Of a stretch of DNA of 64,000 bases, positions 24,464 through 33,091 are shown one piece after another. The DNA is taken from contig CAYFPL010000009.1 of assembly GCA_964344935.1 (NCBI GenBank), forward strand, positions 162,825-226,824. The letters run 5' to 3'. Each line of letters starts with the position of its first letter. Position 1 is the stretch's first letter. Position numbers and translations under genes: made by a program. The notes under the pieces were generated by a model. That model made no database searches and was not told the origin of the DNA. It worked only from the letters and a program-made list of their open reading frames with translations. Origin of the DNA: GCA-2731375 sp964344935. GTDB lineage: Bacteria > Pseudomonadota > Alphaproteobacteria > GCA-2731375.

Positions 24464-24898
24464 ATGGCCGCAGAAATACCATATCCGGACATTCTGGAAT
24501 ATCCATGGATGAAGGACTTTGCCCGCGTGAAGGCTAACTCGAAATACAAGAAATTCTTTTCCGAATACAGCGACCTGCCGAAAGCGCCGATCAACTTGGT
24601 TCTTACTGTGATGAAGGAAACCATGGAACGGCCGGAAATCATGGCGGCGTTCGCCAGCACGATCGGAGACGAAAACTTTGATCATGAAAGGAACCACATC
24701 ACGCTGTTCTGGTACCGCGAGTACATTAAACACAAATACGGGAACTACCCGGACCCCTATTTGGAAATGGATGTTGCCATAAGGAAACTTGCACAGGGTG
24801 TTTATAGCGGGCTCGACGATCCTAACATGATAGCGGCTCTAATGGCGCGTCGGCACGTCGGCCCAGACGATGGCGTTGACTACGGCATTGTTGGTTAG
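24464..24898 (+). CDS. Hypothetical protein, 144 residues
   Basis: A soluble, mostly helical protein with no signal peptide and no Cys. It contains aromatic-rich segments (FWYREYIKHKYGNYPDPY) and an acidic/basic mix typical of a real coding frame, and third-position GC is higher than in the DNA before it. AGGACG lies about 10 nt upstream of the ATG. I recognise no family. It stands alone between the AT-rich pocket and lexA. Confidence 0.55.
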   Translation: MAAEIPYPDILEYPWMKDFARVKANSKYKKFFSEYSDLPKAPINLVLTVMKETMERPEIMAAFASTIGDENFDHERNHITLFWYREYIKHKYGNYPDPYLEMDVAIRKLAQGVYSGLDDPNMIAALMARRHVGPDDGVDYGIVG

Positions 24899-24981
24899 TT
24901 GAAAGCTTTGTGATCCGATATCTGGATCTTGTTAGAGCGGTCGTCATCCTTCCGGCGAATGGTTCACAATGGGCCCCCGCC

Positions 24982-25000
24982 TGTGGATAAATTATCCACA
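24982..25000. promoter_or_regulatory. Inverted pair of perfect DnaA boxes
   Basis: TGTGGATAAATTATCCACA is two consensus DnaA boxes (TTATCCACA) in opposite orientation separated by one base. It ends 14 bp before the lexA -35 element. Whether it controls lexA or titrates DnaA cannot be told from sequence. Confidence 0.6.
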
Positions 25001-25014
25001 TTTGCACATTTTTC

Positions 25015-25043
25015 TTGACCGCGCGTGAGAACCAAACTAGAAC
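25015..25043 (+). promoter_or_regulatory. lexA promoter with SOS box
   Basis: TTGACC (25015-25020), a 17-bp spacer and TAGAAC (25038-25043) form a sigma-70 promoter. GAAC-CAAACTA-GAAC at 25029-25043 is a perfect alphaproteobacterial LexA box and covers the -10, so LexA should repress its own gene. Confidence 0.85.
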
Positions 25044-25146
25044 ATAGACACAGGTTTTGGTTTTGTTCCGCTTTCGGAATTGCATTTGGGGATGATTTAA
25101 CACCTCATAGCTGAAATCCGGGGCGGAATTGGGAGAGGATCAAGGC

Positions 25147-25833
25147 ATGCTGACGCGCAAGCAGCACGAACTTCTGAACTTCATTCACGGCCATATTCGC
25201 AAAAACGGCATCTCGCCCTCGTTCGACGAGATGAAGGACGCCCTGAACCTGAAATCGAAATCGGGCATCCACCGCCTGATCACGGCGCTTGAGGAACGGG
25301 GCTTCATCCGCCGCCTGGCGCACCGGGCCCGGGCGCTGGAGGTCCTGAAACTGCCCGATGCCGCCCTGCCGGGGGGCGAGGAGCTGGCGCCGAACGTGAT
25401 CCAGGGGGAATTCAGTACGTCCACGCCGCGGGCGCCGGTGGATTCGGACGAAATCGTCTCCATGCCGCTTTATGGCCGCATCGCCGCCGGCACGCCCATC
25501 GAGGCGCTGCGGGACCCGGACAATTTCGTCGACGTGCCCCGCGGCATGCTGGCCCGGGGGGAACATTTCGCCCTGGAAGTCGCCGGCGATTCCATGATCG
25601 ATGCCGGCATCCTGGACGGCGATACGGTGATCCTGCAACGCCGCGAGACGGCCGAGAACGGCGCCATCGTCGTGGCCCTGATCGACGACAACGAGGCGAC
25701 CCTGAAACGCCTGCGCCGCAAGGGCAATTCCGTCGCCCTCGAGCCCGCCAACCAGGGCTATGAAACCCGCATCTTCCCCCCCGACCGGGTGAAGATCCAG
25801 GGCCAGCTGATCGGCCTCTTGCGGCGGTATTGA
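25147..25833 (+). CDS. lexA: SOS repressor LexA
   Basis: About 228 residues from the ATG at 25147 (GGAGAGGA seven nt upstream). The N-terminal winged helix (MLTRKQHELLNFI, then SPSFDEMKDALNLKSKSGIHRLI) binds DNA. The C-terminal S24 peptidase domain has the self-cleavage Ala-Gly in RIAAGTPIEA, the catalytic Ser in VAGDSMIDAGI and the Lys in DDNEATLKRL. Activated RecA triggers cleavage after DNA damage. The gene carries its own SOS box. lexA next to comEC and gltX is a usual alphaproteobacterial order. Confidence 0.97.
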   Translation: MLTRKQHELLNFIHGHIRKNGISPSFDEMKDALNLKSKSGIHRLITALEERGFIRRLAHRARALEVLKLPDAALPGGEELAPNVIQGEFSTSTPRAPVDSDEIVSMPLYGRIAAGTPIEALRDPDNFVDVPRGMLARGEHFALEVAGDSMIDAGILDGDTVILQRRETAENGAIVVALIDDNEATLKRLRRKGNSVALEPANQGYETRIFPPDRVKIQGQLIGLLRRY

Positions 25834-25867
25834 GCGGCTAACCCAAGTCCCGCTCCGGCCAAACCCC

Positions 25868-25953
25868 CGTCATTCCCGCGAAGGCGGGACTCCAGGGCCG
25901 GTGCCGTCATCGCATATTGAAACATCTGGATGCCCGCCTGCGCGGGCATGACG
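25868..25953. repeat. Paired inverted repeat between lexA and comEC
   Basis: Arms 25868-25895 and 25926-25953 are complementary apart from a few mismatches, and each has its own hairpin (CCCGCGAAGGCGGG and GCCCGCCTGCGCGGGC). This is a widespread alphaproteobacterial intergenic repeat type. It lies between two converging genes and could stop transcription from both sides. Confidence 0.8.
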
Positions 25954-25987
25954 GTGTCGGTTGATGGGGGCCCTTCATACCGGCCCG

Positions 25988-28096
25988 TCACTCCCGGCCA
26001 GCACGGCGGCGGCGTTCGGAGGGATGCCGGCTCCAGGGCCGGTTGCCGCGGTCGTCGTTGGCGCCTTCCACATACGCCTTGCCGTTGCGCCAGCGGACGG
26101 CGATGGCGCCCCGGCGCCAGAGGTCGAAGCGGTCGATCACTAGTTTGGCGGAGGGGCAGTGGAAGCGCACCGGCACCGCGGCCAGGACCAGATCGGCCAC
26201 GCGGCAGTCATCCTCCAGGGCGCCGCGCTTGCGGGCGAAGCCGATGGCCCAGCCGTCCTGCACCAGGGCACAGCCCAGACGGTCGCAGCGCATGACGCTC
26301 TCGTCCCGCACCGGCTCCGCCCGGCCCCAGCGCCTAAGCCAGGTGGAAACGGTGATGCCGTCGCGGCGATAAGGCGTCGCCACCAGGACCGAGCCGTCGC
26401 CCAGGCGCGCCGCCATGGCCTTGCCCCGGTGGTCGATCAGGATATCCGGCGGGTCCCCCTGCCCGGCCAGAACGATACCCAGCGCGATCGCCGCCAGGCC
26501 ACCATATCGCCAGCGCCCCCGCCACAGGCAGAGCCACAGGCCGCCCAGGGACATGGCGGCAAGGGCATAGACCGAGAATGCCGGCACCAGGGCCACCGCG
26601 CCCGGCCAGTTGGCCACCGTGCGGGCGATCCAGAGGATGGCATCGATAGCCCAGCCCATGGGTGTGAGCGCCAGTTGCTCCAGCCCGAGGGGCATCAGCA
26701 CGTATGCCGCCAAGGCAAACGGCATCACCCAGAGCGCCGTCAGGGGCACGGCGATCAGGTTCGCGGCCAGGCCAAAGAGCGCCACCCGGTTGAAGTGATA
26801 GAGGGCGAACGGCGCCGTCGCCAGGCTGGCCACCAGGGTGGTCAGCAGCACGGCGCCTAGATAGAGGCCCAGGCGCTGGGCCCGGCCGCCATCGGCCCGC
26901 CAGCGTATCATGGTCGGGCCCAGGCCTTCGTATACTGCCGTCAGGCCGACCACGGCGGCGAAGGACATCTGGAAGCTGACCGAAAGCAGGCTTTCCGGCG
27001 CCCAGAGCAGGACCGCGACGGCGGCCCAGGCGAGCAGCCGGAACGAAATCGCCACCCGGTCCAGCATCACCGCCAGCATCACCAGGGCCAGCATCAGAAA
27101 GGCCCGTTGCGTGGGCACCGTGGCGCCGGTCAGCAGCATGTAAGCAAAACCGCCCAGTAGGGCCACGGCGGCGGCGATCTTCTTGATGGGCGCGCGCAGG
27201 GCCAGGGCCGGCACCAGGGCGAGAAGGAAACGGATGGAAAAGAACAGCCAGCCGGCAATCAACCCCACATGCAGACCTGATATGGCCAAGAGATGCGCCA
27301 GGCCAGCGTCGCGCATGTCCTGCAGCCGCTGTTCCGGAATGGCGCCCCGATCGCCGGTCATCAGGGCGGCGGCCACCGCGCCCGCATCGCCAGGCAGGCT
27401 CCGGCGCAGATGGTTGGCCAGCTCCCGCCGCCAGCCGGCGATGGTCAATTCGAAGCCATCCGCCGCGCCACCTTCGATCACCTTGGCGCCAGAGAGGGCA
27501 TAGCCCACAGCGCCGATCCGCTTGAACCAGGCGGCCCGGGCGAAATCATAGGCCCCCGGCGCCGCCGGTCCGGCCGGCGGCATCAGCACCGCCCGCAGGC
27601 GCACCCGGTCACCCACAGCCAGGGGCGGCTCGGCAACCTTGCGCAGGGTCAGGCGCACAAGATAGGGCGCGCGCCAATTGGGCCGTCTCTCGATGCGGCT
27701 GTCCTGCAGGGAGATGCGCAGGCCCTTGGCCCGGGTCTCGATATCGGCGATGGTGCCCGTCAGATAAACTGGCCCCATGCGGCCCGCGATCACTGGGGCT
27801 GCGACCCTTGCGGCCCTGTCCTGGGCGGCCCAGAACCCCACTGCCACAGCGATCAGCGCCAACAGGACTAACAGCCCATGGCCCCGGCGCCGGAACAGCC
27901 AGGCCGCGGCGATCAAGGCGGCACAAACAACCGGACCGGCGTACCAGGGCGGCTCGTCTGAAAGGGAAAAATACAGCGCCACGCCCAGCGCCAGCATCAC
28001 CGGCAGCCACAGAGGCCAGCGTTCCCGCTCCGCCAGGAAGGCCCGGGCCAGGGGGGCCGTTGGCTTCCGCCAAAACGATGTGATAGATAACGCCAC
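25988..28096 (-). CDS. comEC: ComEC/Rec2-family DNA-uptake channel protein
   Basis: About 702 residues in the inner membrane. An N-terminal membrane part and OB-like domain (about 110-210) precede the Competence core with the signature LLAISGLHVGLIAG (about 260-275) and many hydrophobic helices to about 530. ComEC forms the channel that brings single-stranded DNA into the cytoplasm. The C-terminal metallo-beta-lactamase-like part is short and I see no clear HxHxDH, so it is reduced or degenerate, as in many alphaproteobacteria. The start is uncertain: GTG at 28096 has no strong ribosome binding site. It is divergent from gltX. Confidence 0.9.
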   Translation of the reverse strand: MALSITSFWRKPTAPLARAFLAERERWPLWLPVMLALGVALYFSLSDEPPWYAGPVVCAALIAAAWLFRRRGHGLLVLLALIAVAVGFWAAQDRAARVAAPVIAGRMGPVYLTGTIADIETRAKGLRISLQDSRIERRPNWRAPYLVRLTLRKVAEPPLAVGDRVRLRAVLMPPAGPAAPGAYDFARAAWFKRIGAVGYALSGAKVIEGGAADGFELTIAGWRRELANHLRRSLPGDAGAVAAALMTGDRGAIPEQRLQDMRDAGLAHLLAISGLHVGLIAGWLFFSIRFLLALVPALALRAPIKKIAAAVALLGGFAYMLLTGATVPTQRAFLMLALVMLAVMLDRVAISFRLLAWAAVAVLLWAPESLLSVSFQMSFAAVVGLTAVYEGLGPTMIRWRADGGRAQRLGLYLGAVLLTTLVASLATAPFALYHFNRVALFGLAANLIAVPLTALWVMPFALAAYVLMPLGLEQLALTPMGWAIDAILWIARTVANWPGAVALVPAFSVYALAAMSLGGLWLCLWRGRWRYGGLAAIALGIVLAGQGDPPDILIDHRGKAMAARLGDGSVLVATPYRRDGITVSTWLRRWGRAEPVRDESVMRCDRLGCALVQDGWAIGFARKRGALEDDCRVADLVLAAVPVRFHCPSAKLVIDRFDLWRRGAIAVRWRNGKAYVEGANDDRGNRPWSRHPSERRRRAGRE

Positions 28097-28146
28097 GCCG
28101 CATCATATGCGGCTTTCGACCTCCCGCCAGCCAGAAAGCGAATAGC

Positions 28147-29547
28147 ATGGACGTGATTACCCGTTTTGCCCCGTCCCCCACCGGGTTTCTCCATATCGGC
28201 GGGGCACGGACGGCGCTGTTCAACTGGCTGTTCGCGCGCCACCACGGCGGCCAGATGCTGTTGCGCATCGAGGACACGGACCGGGCCCGCTCCACGGATG
28301 AGGCAGTCCGGGCGATCCACGAGGGCCTGGCCTGGCTGGGCCTGGACTGGCAGGGCGAGCCCATTTCCCAATTCGCCCGCGCCGACCGCCATGCTGAGGT
28401 GGCGCGGCAGCTTTTGGCCGCTGGCAAGGCTTATTATTGCTATTGCACGCCGGAAGAATTGGCGGAAATGCGGGAACGAGCCCGGGCCGAGGGACGTTCG
28501 GCGCGCTATGACGGCCGCTGGCGGGACCGCGACCCCAGCGAAGCGCCCGCGGACCAGCCCCCCGTCATCCGCCTGAAGGTGCCGCATTCCGGCGCAACCG
28601 TCGTGCAGGATCTGGTCCAGGGCGAAGTGACGGTGCAGAACAGCGAAATGGACGATATGGTGCTGCTCCGCGCCGACGGTACGCCCACCTACATGCTCGC
28701 CGTCGTGGTGGACGACCACGACATGGGCATCAGCCATGTGATCCGCGGCGACGATCATCTGACCAACGCCCTGCGGCAACGGCAAATCTATGATCTGATG
28801 GACTGGGTTGCGCCGGAATTCGCCCATATCCCCCTGATCCACGGCGCCGACGGGGCGAAACTGTCGAAACGCCACGGCGCCCTCGGCGTGGAAGCCTATC
28901 GGGATATGGGCATCCTACCGGAGGCCCTGCGCAACTATCTCCTGCGCCTGGGCTGGAGCCACGGCGATGATGAAATCATCGATACGGAACAGGCCATTGC
29001 CTGGTTCGATTTGGATGCGGTGGGCAAGTCCCCGTCCCGTTTTGACATCCCGAAATTGGAGAATTTGAATAGCCACTATATCCGCGCAATGGACGAAGGC
29101 GAACTCTGCCGTCTTCTGGCCGAACGCCTACCCGAAACGGCCGGCCGCGCCCTTACGGATGTGGAATTAACGCGCCTGCCACTGGCCATCAGTGCCTTAA
29201 AGGAACGTGCGCAAACATTAGTGGAACTAACTGATAAAGCGGGGTTTTTGCTGGATACCCGACCCCTTGAAATGGAAGATAAAGCGGTCGGACTGTTGGG
29301 CGGCGATGCACCAGCACTGTTGGCCAAGGCGCATGGTGCTTTGCAAGATTTGTCGGCATGGGAGCACGATGATCTAGCCACTGCAGTCCGCGGCCTGGCA
29401 GAGGCGGAAGGCCTAAAACTGGGGAAATTGGCCCAGCCCCTGCGCGCCGCGCTAACGGGACGCAACGCATCGCCGGGAATTTTCGAGGTCCTCTATTTCC
29501 TGGGCCGGGAGGAAAGTCTGGCAAGGATCGGTGATCAGATGAAATAA
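28147..29547 (+). CDS. gltX: Glutamyl-tRNA synthetase
   Basis: 466 residues. A class I synthetase that charges tRNA-Glu. The ATP-binding HIGH variant is FAPSPTGFLHIGGARTALFN and the KMSKS variant is KLSKRHGA; YYCYCTPEEL resembles the Zn-ribbon region. Many alphaproteobacteria have two gltX copies, so its exact specificity (Glu or also Gln tRNA) is open. The C-terminal third uses somewhat more A/T-ending codons than the first part. The ATG lies 50 bp from the divergent comEC start. Confidence 0.95.
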   Translation: MDVITRFAPSPTGFLHIGGARTALFNWLFARHHGGQMLLRIEDTDRARSTDEAVRAIHEGLAWLGLDWQGEPISQFARADRHAEVARQLLAAGKAYYCYCTPEELAEMRERARAEGRSARYDGRWRDRDPSEAPADQPPVIRLKVPHSGATVVQDLVQGEVTVQNSEMDDMVLLRADGTPTYMLAVVVDDHDMGISHVIRGDDHLTNALRQRQIYDLMDWVAPEFAHIPLIHGADGAKLSKRHGALGVEAYRDMGILPEALRNYLLRLGWSHGDDEIIDTEQAIAWFDLDAVGKSPSRFDIPKLENLNSHYIRAMDEGELCRLLAERLPETAGRALTDVELTRLPLAISALKERAQTLVELTDKAGFLLDTRPLEMEDKAVGLLGGDAPALLAKAHGALQDLSAWEHDDLATAVRGLAEAEGLKLGKLAQPLRAALTGRNASPGIFEVLYFLGREESLARIGDQMK

Positions 29548-29556
29548 CGTACTTTT

Positions 29557-29619
29557 GTTCCTTGTTCGTTCGCTGCGACGAAATCCACTCTACGCTATTG
29601 CGACCGCCTCGGTTATAAT
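29557..29619 (+). promoter_or_regulatory. Upstream region of gltA
   Basis: A perfect -10 hexamer TATAAT is at 29614-29619, but the -35 position has no good match. GTTC-CTTGTTC-GTTC at 29557-29571 fits the alphaproteobacterial LexA pattern. Such an 8-base pattern is expected about twice in 64 kb by chance, so LexA control of gltA is doubtful. Confidence 0.35.
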
Positions 29620-29703
29620 GGCGAAAGCATGCAATGCAGTACTCAAGACATGCCGGAAGCGGTCTGACCGCGCCGGCCAATCAGAAAATATTGGAGAGAT
29701 CAC

Positions 29704-30990
29704 ATGGCGGACAAAACGATTTCCCTTGGCGGCCCGGACGGCGGTACCGATTTTACGGTGATGTCCGGCACCTTGGGACCCGACGTCATCGACATTCGCA
29801 AATTATACGGCGCCACCGATCAATTTACCTACGACCCTGGGTTTACCTCGACGGCAAGCTGTGAAAGCAAGATCACCTTTATCGACGGGGAAGAGGGCAT
29901 CCTGCTGCATCGCGGCTATCCCATCGATCAATTGGCCGAACAAAGCGATTTTCTCGAAACCTGCTACCTGCTTTTGAACGGCGAACTACCGAACAAGGAG
30001 CAAAGGGACAAATTCGTCCACGACATCACCTATCACTCCATGGTGCATGAGCAATTGGCGCAGTTTTACAGGGGTTTCCGGCGCGATGCCCACCCCATGG
30101 CAATCCTGGTCGGCGTCGTCGGCGCGCTTTCCGCCTTTTATCATGACAGTACCGATATCGACGATCCGCACCAGCGCATGGTGGCGAGCTACCGCCTGAT
30201 CGCCAAGATGCCCACCATCGCCGCCTGGGCCTATAAGTATTCCATCGGCCAGCCGTTCATGTATCCCCGCAACGATCTGTCCTATGCCGAAGACTTCCTG
30301 CATATGATGTTCGCGGTGCCGTGCGAGACTTATGAAATCAATCCGGTGGTCTCGCGGGCCATGGACCGCATTTTGATCCTGCATGCCGACCACGAACAGA
30401 ACGCCTCCACATCCACCGTGCGCACGGCCGGCTCCTCCGGCGCCAATCCCTTTGCCTGCATCGCCGCTGGCATCGCCTCCCTGTGGGGCCCGGCCCATGG
30501 CGGCGCCAACGAGGCGGTCTTGAATATGCTTAACGAGATCGGCGAAGTAGGCAATGTGGCCACGGCCCTGGACCGGGCTAAGGACCCGGACGACAATTTC
30601 CGCCTCATGGGCTTTGGCCACCGGGTCTACAAAAACTATGACCCCCGCGCCAAAGTGATGATGGCGACCTGCCATGAAGTGCTCGACGAATTGGGCCTGG
30701 ACGATCCCCTACTTGATCTGGCCATGGAGCTGGAGAAAATCGCTCTCAGCGACCCCTATTTCGTTGACCGCAAGCTCTATCCCAACGTGGACTTCTATTC
30801 CGGCATCATCTTGCGCGCCCTGGGTTTCCCCGTGAGCATGTTCACGGTGATTTTCGCCCTGGCCAGGACCGTCGGTTGGGTTGCCCAGTGGAACGAGATG
30901 ATCGAGGACCCAAGCCAGAAGATCACGCGGCCGCGGCAGCTCTATACCGGGCAGACAGAACGAGCTTTCGTTCCCCTTTCCGAGCGTTAA
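29704..30990 (+). CDS. gltA: Citrate synthase (type II)
   Basis: 428 residues. It condenses acetyl-CoA and oxaloacetate, the entry step of the TCA cycle. Catalytic segments are HADHEQNASTSTVR, GFGHRVYKNYDPRAK and VDFYSGIIL, and the N-terminal domain is typical of the hexameric, NADH-sensitive proteobacterial type. The ATG has GGAGAG about 8 nt upstream. A strong terminator follows at 31015-31042. Confidence 0.97.
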   Translation: MADKTISLGGPDGGTDFTVMSGTLGPDVIDIRKLYGATDQFTYDPGFTSTASCESKITFIDGEEGILLHRGYPIDQLAEQSDFLETCYLLLNGELPNKEQRDKFVHDITYHSMVHEQLAQFYRGFRRDAHPMAILVGVVGALSAFYHDSTDIDDPHQRMVASYRLIAKMPTIAAWAYKYSIGQPFMYPRNDLSYAEDFLHMMFAVPCETYEINPVVSRAMDRILILHADHEQNASTSTVRTAGSSGANPFACIAAGIASLWGPAHGGANEAVLNMLNEIGEVGNVATALDRAKDPDDNFRLMGFGHRVYKNYDPRAKVMMATCHEVLDELGLDDPLLDLAMELEKIALSDPYFVDRKLYPNVDFYSGIILRALGFPVSMFTVIFALARTVGWVAQWNEMIEDPSQKITRPRQLYTGQTERAFVPLSER

Positions 30991-31004
30991 GCGAAACCGA
31001 TCAC

Positions 31005-32237
31005 TCAATACCTAGGGGCCCGTAATTGCGGGCCCCTTTTTTGTTCTCCGTAGCCCTTGATAGCGGTCGCCCCTTCATTGTCTTCGACGATGCGCAGGAT
31101 CGCCTCGGCAGCCCGCATGCTGGGTGCTGCTTCGTCCCGGCCCAGCATCTCGGCAATATGGGCAAACTTCTTTTGCTGGGATGTCCGCTCGGCCGGATTG
31201 TCGAGCAGTTGCGCCAGGGCGCCGGCGATGGGCCCGGGTTGGCAATTCTCCTGGATGAACTCTTCCATCACCGGGCCGTCCGCCAGGATGTTCGGCAGCG
31301 CCACGTGGGGCACGGTAAGCATACGGCGCACTAGGGCGGCAGTTAGGGGGTTGGCCCGGTAGGCGACAACCGAGGGCACGCCCCGCAGCGCCAGTTCCAG
31401 CGACACCGTGCCGGAGGCCGCCAGCGCCGCATCGGCGGCGGCGAAGGCATCGGCCCGTGCCTCCGGGCCTTCGACCACGTGACACGGCAAATCCCAGGTC
31501 TTAACCGCCGCCGAAACTTTCTCTGCGACCTGCTCCACCGTCGGGATGACCACATGCAAGGCAGGACGCACCTTGTGCAGAATGGCAGCAACTTCGGCAA
31601 AGATGGGCAGAAGACGGCCCACCTCCCCCATCCGGCTGCCGGGCAAGAGCGCCAATAGCGGCTCGTTGGCGCCGATCCCGTGACGGCGGCGGAATTCGGG
31701 TCCGTCACCGGGCATTTCAGCCACGCCCTCGATAATGGGATGTCCGACGAACTCGCAAGGCAAGTCATAGTCCTCGAAGAAATTCGGTTCGAACGGCAGC
31801 AACGCCAGCAGATGATCGATACGGCCGGCCAAATGCCGGGCCCGCCCCGGCCGCCAGGCCCAAACCTGTGGCGCGACGTAATGGATCAAGGGGATGCCCG
31901 CGCCGGCAAGTCGCTTGGCCAATCGAAAGGAAAAGCCGGGCGCATCGATAGTTATCAGGGCAGCGGGTCGCACCTGCCGGACATGTGCCGCCGTTTCGGA
32001 AAGGCGCCGCAATAGCAAGGGCAGCCTGGGCAGAACTTCTGCCAGTCCCATGACCGAGAGATCGGCGATGGGAAAAAGACTGTCCATGCCCGCTGCCGCC
32101 ATCTGCGCCCCGCCGACACCGCTAAAGCGTACCTCGCCGCCTGCGCGCTGGCGCAACGCGGAAATCAGCCGCGCACCAAGGGCATCTCCCGAAGCCTCGC
32201 CCGCAACCAAGACGAAATGATAACCTGAGTGGCTCAG
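31005..32237 (-). CDS. lpxB: Lipid-A-disaccharide synthase, apparent CTG start
   Basis: About 410 residues. It joins UDP-2,3-diacylglucosamine and lipid X to make the lipid A disaccharide (GT19 family). Motifs are VAGEASGDALGARL, DAPGFSFRLAKRL, HYVAPQVWAWRPGR, LLPFEPNFF and GSRMGEV. The first ATG/GTG/TTG in frame is TTG at 32210, which would cut the first beta strand (YHFVLVAGE). Upstream, CTG at 32237 overlaps the lpxI stop as CTGA and has GGAGGG about 7 nt before it, so I take CTG as the start. The last codons (EQKRGPQLRAPRY) are read through the gltA terminator hairpin. It is the last gene of the rpsB-lpxB superoperon. Confidence 0.92.
   Translation of the reverse strand: MSHSGYHFVLVAGEASGDALGARLISALRQRAGGEVRFSGVGGAQMAAAGMDSLFPIADLSVMGLAEVLPRLPLLLRRLSETAAHVRQVRPAALITIDAPGFSFRLAKRLAGAGIPLIHYVAPQVWAWRPGRARHLAGRIDHLLALLPFEPNFFEDYDLPCEFVGHPIIEGVAEMPGDGPEFRRRHGIGANEPLLALLPGSRMGEVGRLLPIFAEVAAILHKVRPALHVVIPTVEQVAEKVSAAVKTWDLPCHVVEGPEARADAFAAADAALAASGTVSLELALRGVPSVVAYRANPLTAALVRRMLTVPHVALPNILADGPVMEEFIQENCQPGPIAGALAQLLDNPAERTSQQKKFAHIAEMLGRDEAAPSMRAAEAILRIVEDNEGATAIKGYGEQKRGPQLRAPRY
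31015..31042 (+). terminator. Rho-independent terminator of gltA
   Basis: GGGGCCCG - TAATTG - CGGGCCCC, then six T. It is an 8-bp GC-rich perfect stem 24 bp after the gltA stop. It lies inside the 3' end of lpxB on the other strand. Confidence 0.92.
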
Positions 32238-33091
32238 CTTCTGCCCTCCGCCTTCACCGTTTCAGATTCTTCAACTTCAACACCGCAGACAAAAATGCCC
32301 AATCGATCCGCAGCTTCGATCACCGCACCGCGATTGGCAATCAAGGCGCCGCCAGCGGCGACCGCGATTCCCTTCAGACCGGCCCGCGCCGCACCTTCGA
32401 CCGTGGGTACCCCGATCGCCGGCAGATCGACGCGTCGCTCCTGACCGGGCTTGGGCCGTTTCACCAGAACTCCGCCCGGCGCCTCGCCCCTAAACCGTTC
32501 GCACCGCTGCAACATCTCGTCGGTGCCTTCCGCCGCCTCCACCGCGAGCACATAGCCTTCGCGCACGACCACAGCCTGGCCGATATCCATGTCGCCAAGC
32601 TTGGCGACGATTTCCATACCGCGCCGGATGTCATCCTGATCCGACGCATCCGGCGCTAGGGCGCCAATGGCGCCAAGGGGGGCACCAAGGCCGGCAAGGA
32701 TTTCCTCGGCCCCCCGTATAGTAAAGCCTTGCTGTTCCAAATCTTCGACCACCACTTTCATCAGAGCATCGTCGCCTTGACGGGCCGCCTTGATGACCTT
32801 TGGCAGCAATTTGGCGCCGTGCCAGTCCGGTTTCAGCTTGGCGAAATCGGGCCGGCCCACCGGGCCGATCAGCACCAGTTCCCGTGCTTCCGCTTCTTTC
32901 AAAAGACGGATCGTCCGACCCACAGTGGGCAGATCGACCCATTCATGGGAGACATCGCCCGCCACCGTCGCCGGATCGGTTTCACCGTTGAAGGCAATAA
33001 CGAAAATTTCCCGGCCCGCAGCTTGACAGGCTTGTACAATTTGACCGGGCAGTTCGCCGCGGCCTGCCAGAATTCCAAGCTTAGGCGGCAC
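32234..33091 (-). CDS. lpxI: UDP-2,3-diacylglucosamine pyrophosphatase LpxI
   Basis: 285 residues. It hydrolyses UDP-2,3-diacylglucosamine to lipid X, the step done by LpxH in enterics. Family features are the N-terminal GILAGRGELP, LVLIGPVGRPDF, the C-terminal domain with GDMDIGQAVVV and VEAAEGTDEML, and AIGVPTVEGAA. It starts on GTG inside the end of lpxA (11-bp overlap) and its stop overlaps the lpxB start. It has the usual alphaproteobacterial position between lpxA and lpxB. Confidence 0.93.
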   Translation of the reverse strand: MPPKLGILAGRGELPGQIVQACQAAGREIFVIAFNGETDPATVAGDVSHEWVDLPTVGRTIRLLKEAEARELVLIGPVGRPDFAKLKPDWHGAKLLPKVIKAARQGDDALMKVVVEDLEQQGFTIRGAEEILAGLGAPLGAIGALAPDASDQDDIRRGMEIVAKLGDMDIGQAVVVREGYVLAVEAAEGTDEMLQRCERFRGEAPGGVLVKRPKPGQERRVDLPAIGVPTVEGAARAGLKGIAVAAGGALIANRGAVIEAADRLGIFVCGVEVEESETVKAEGRS

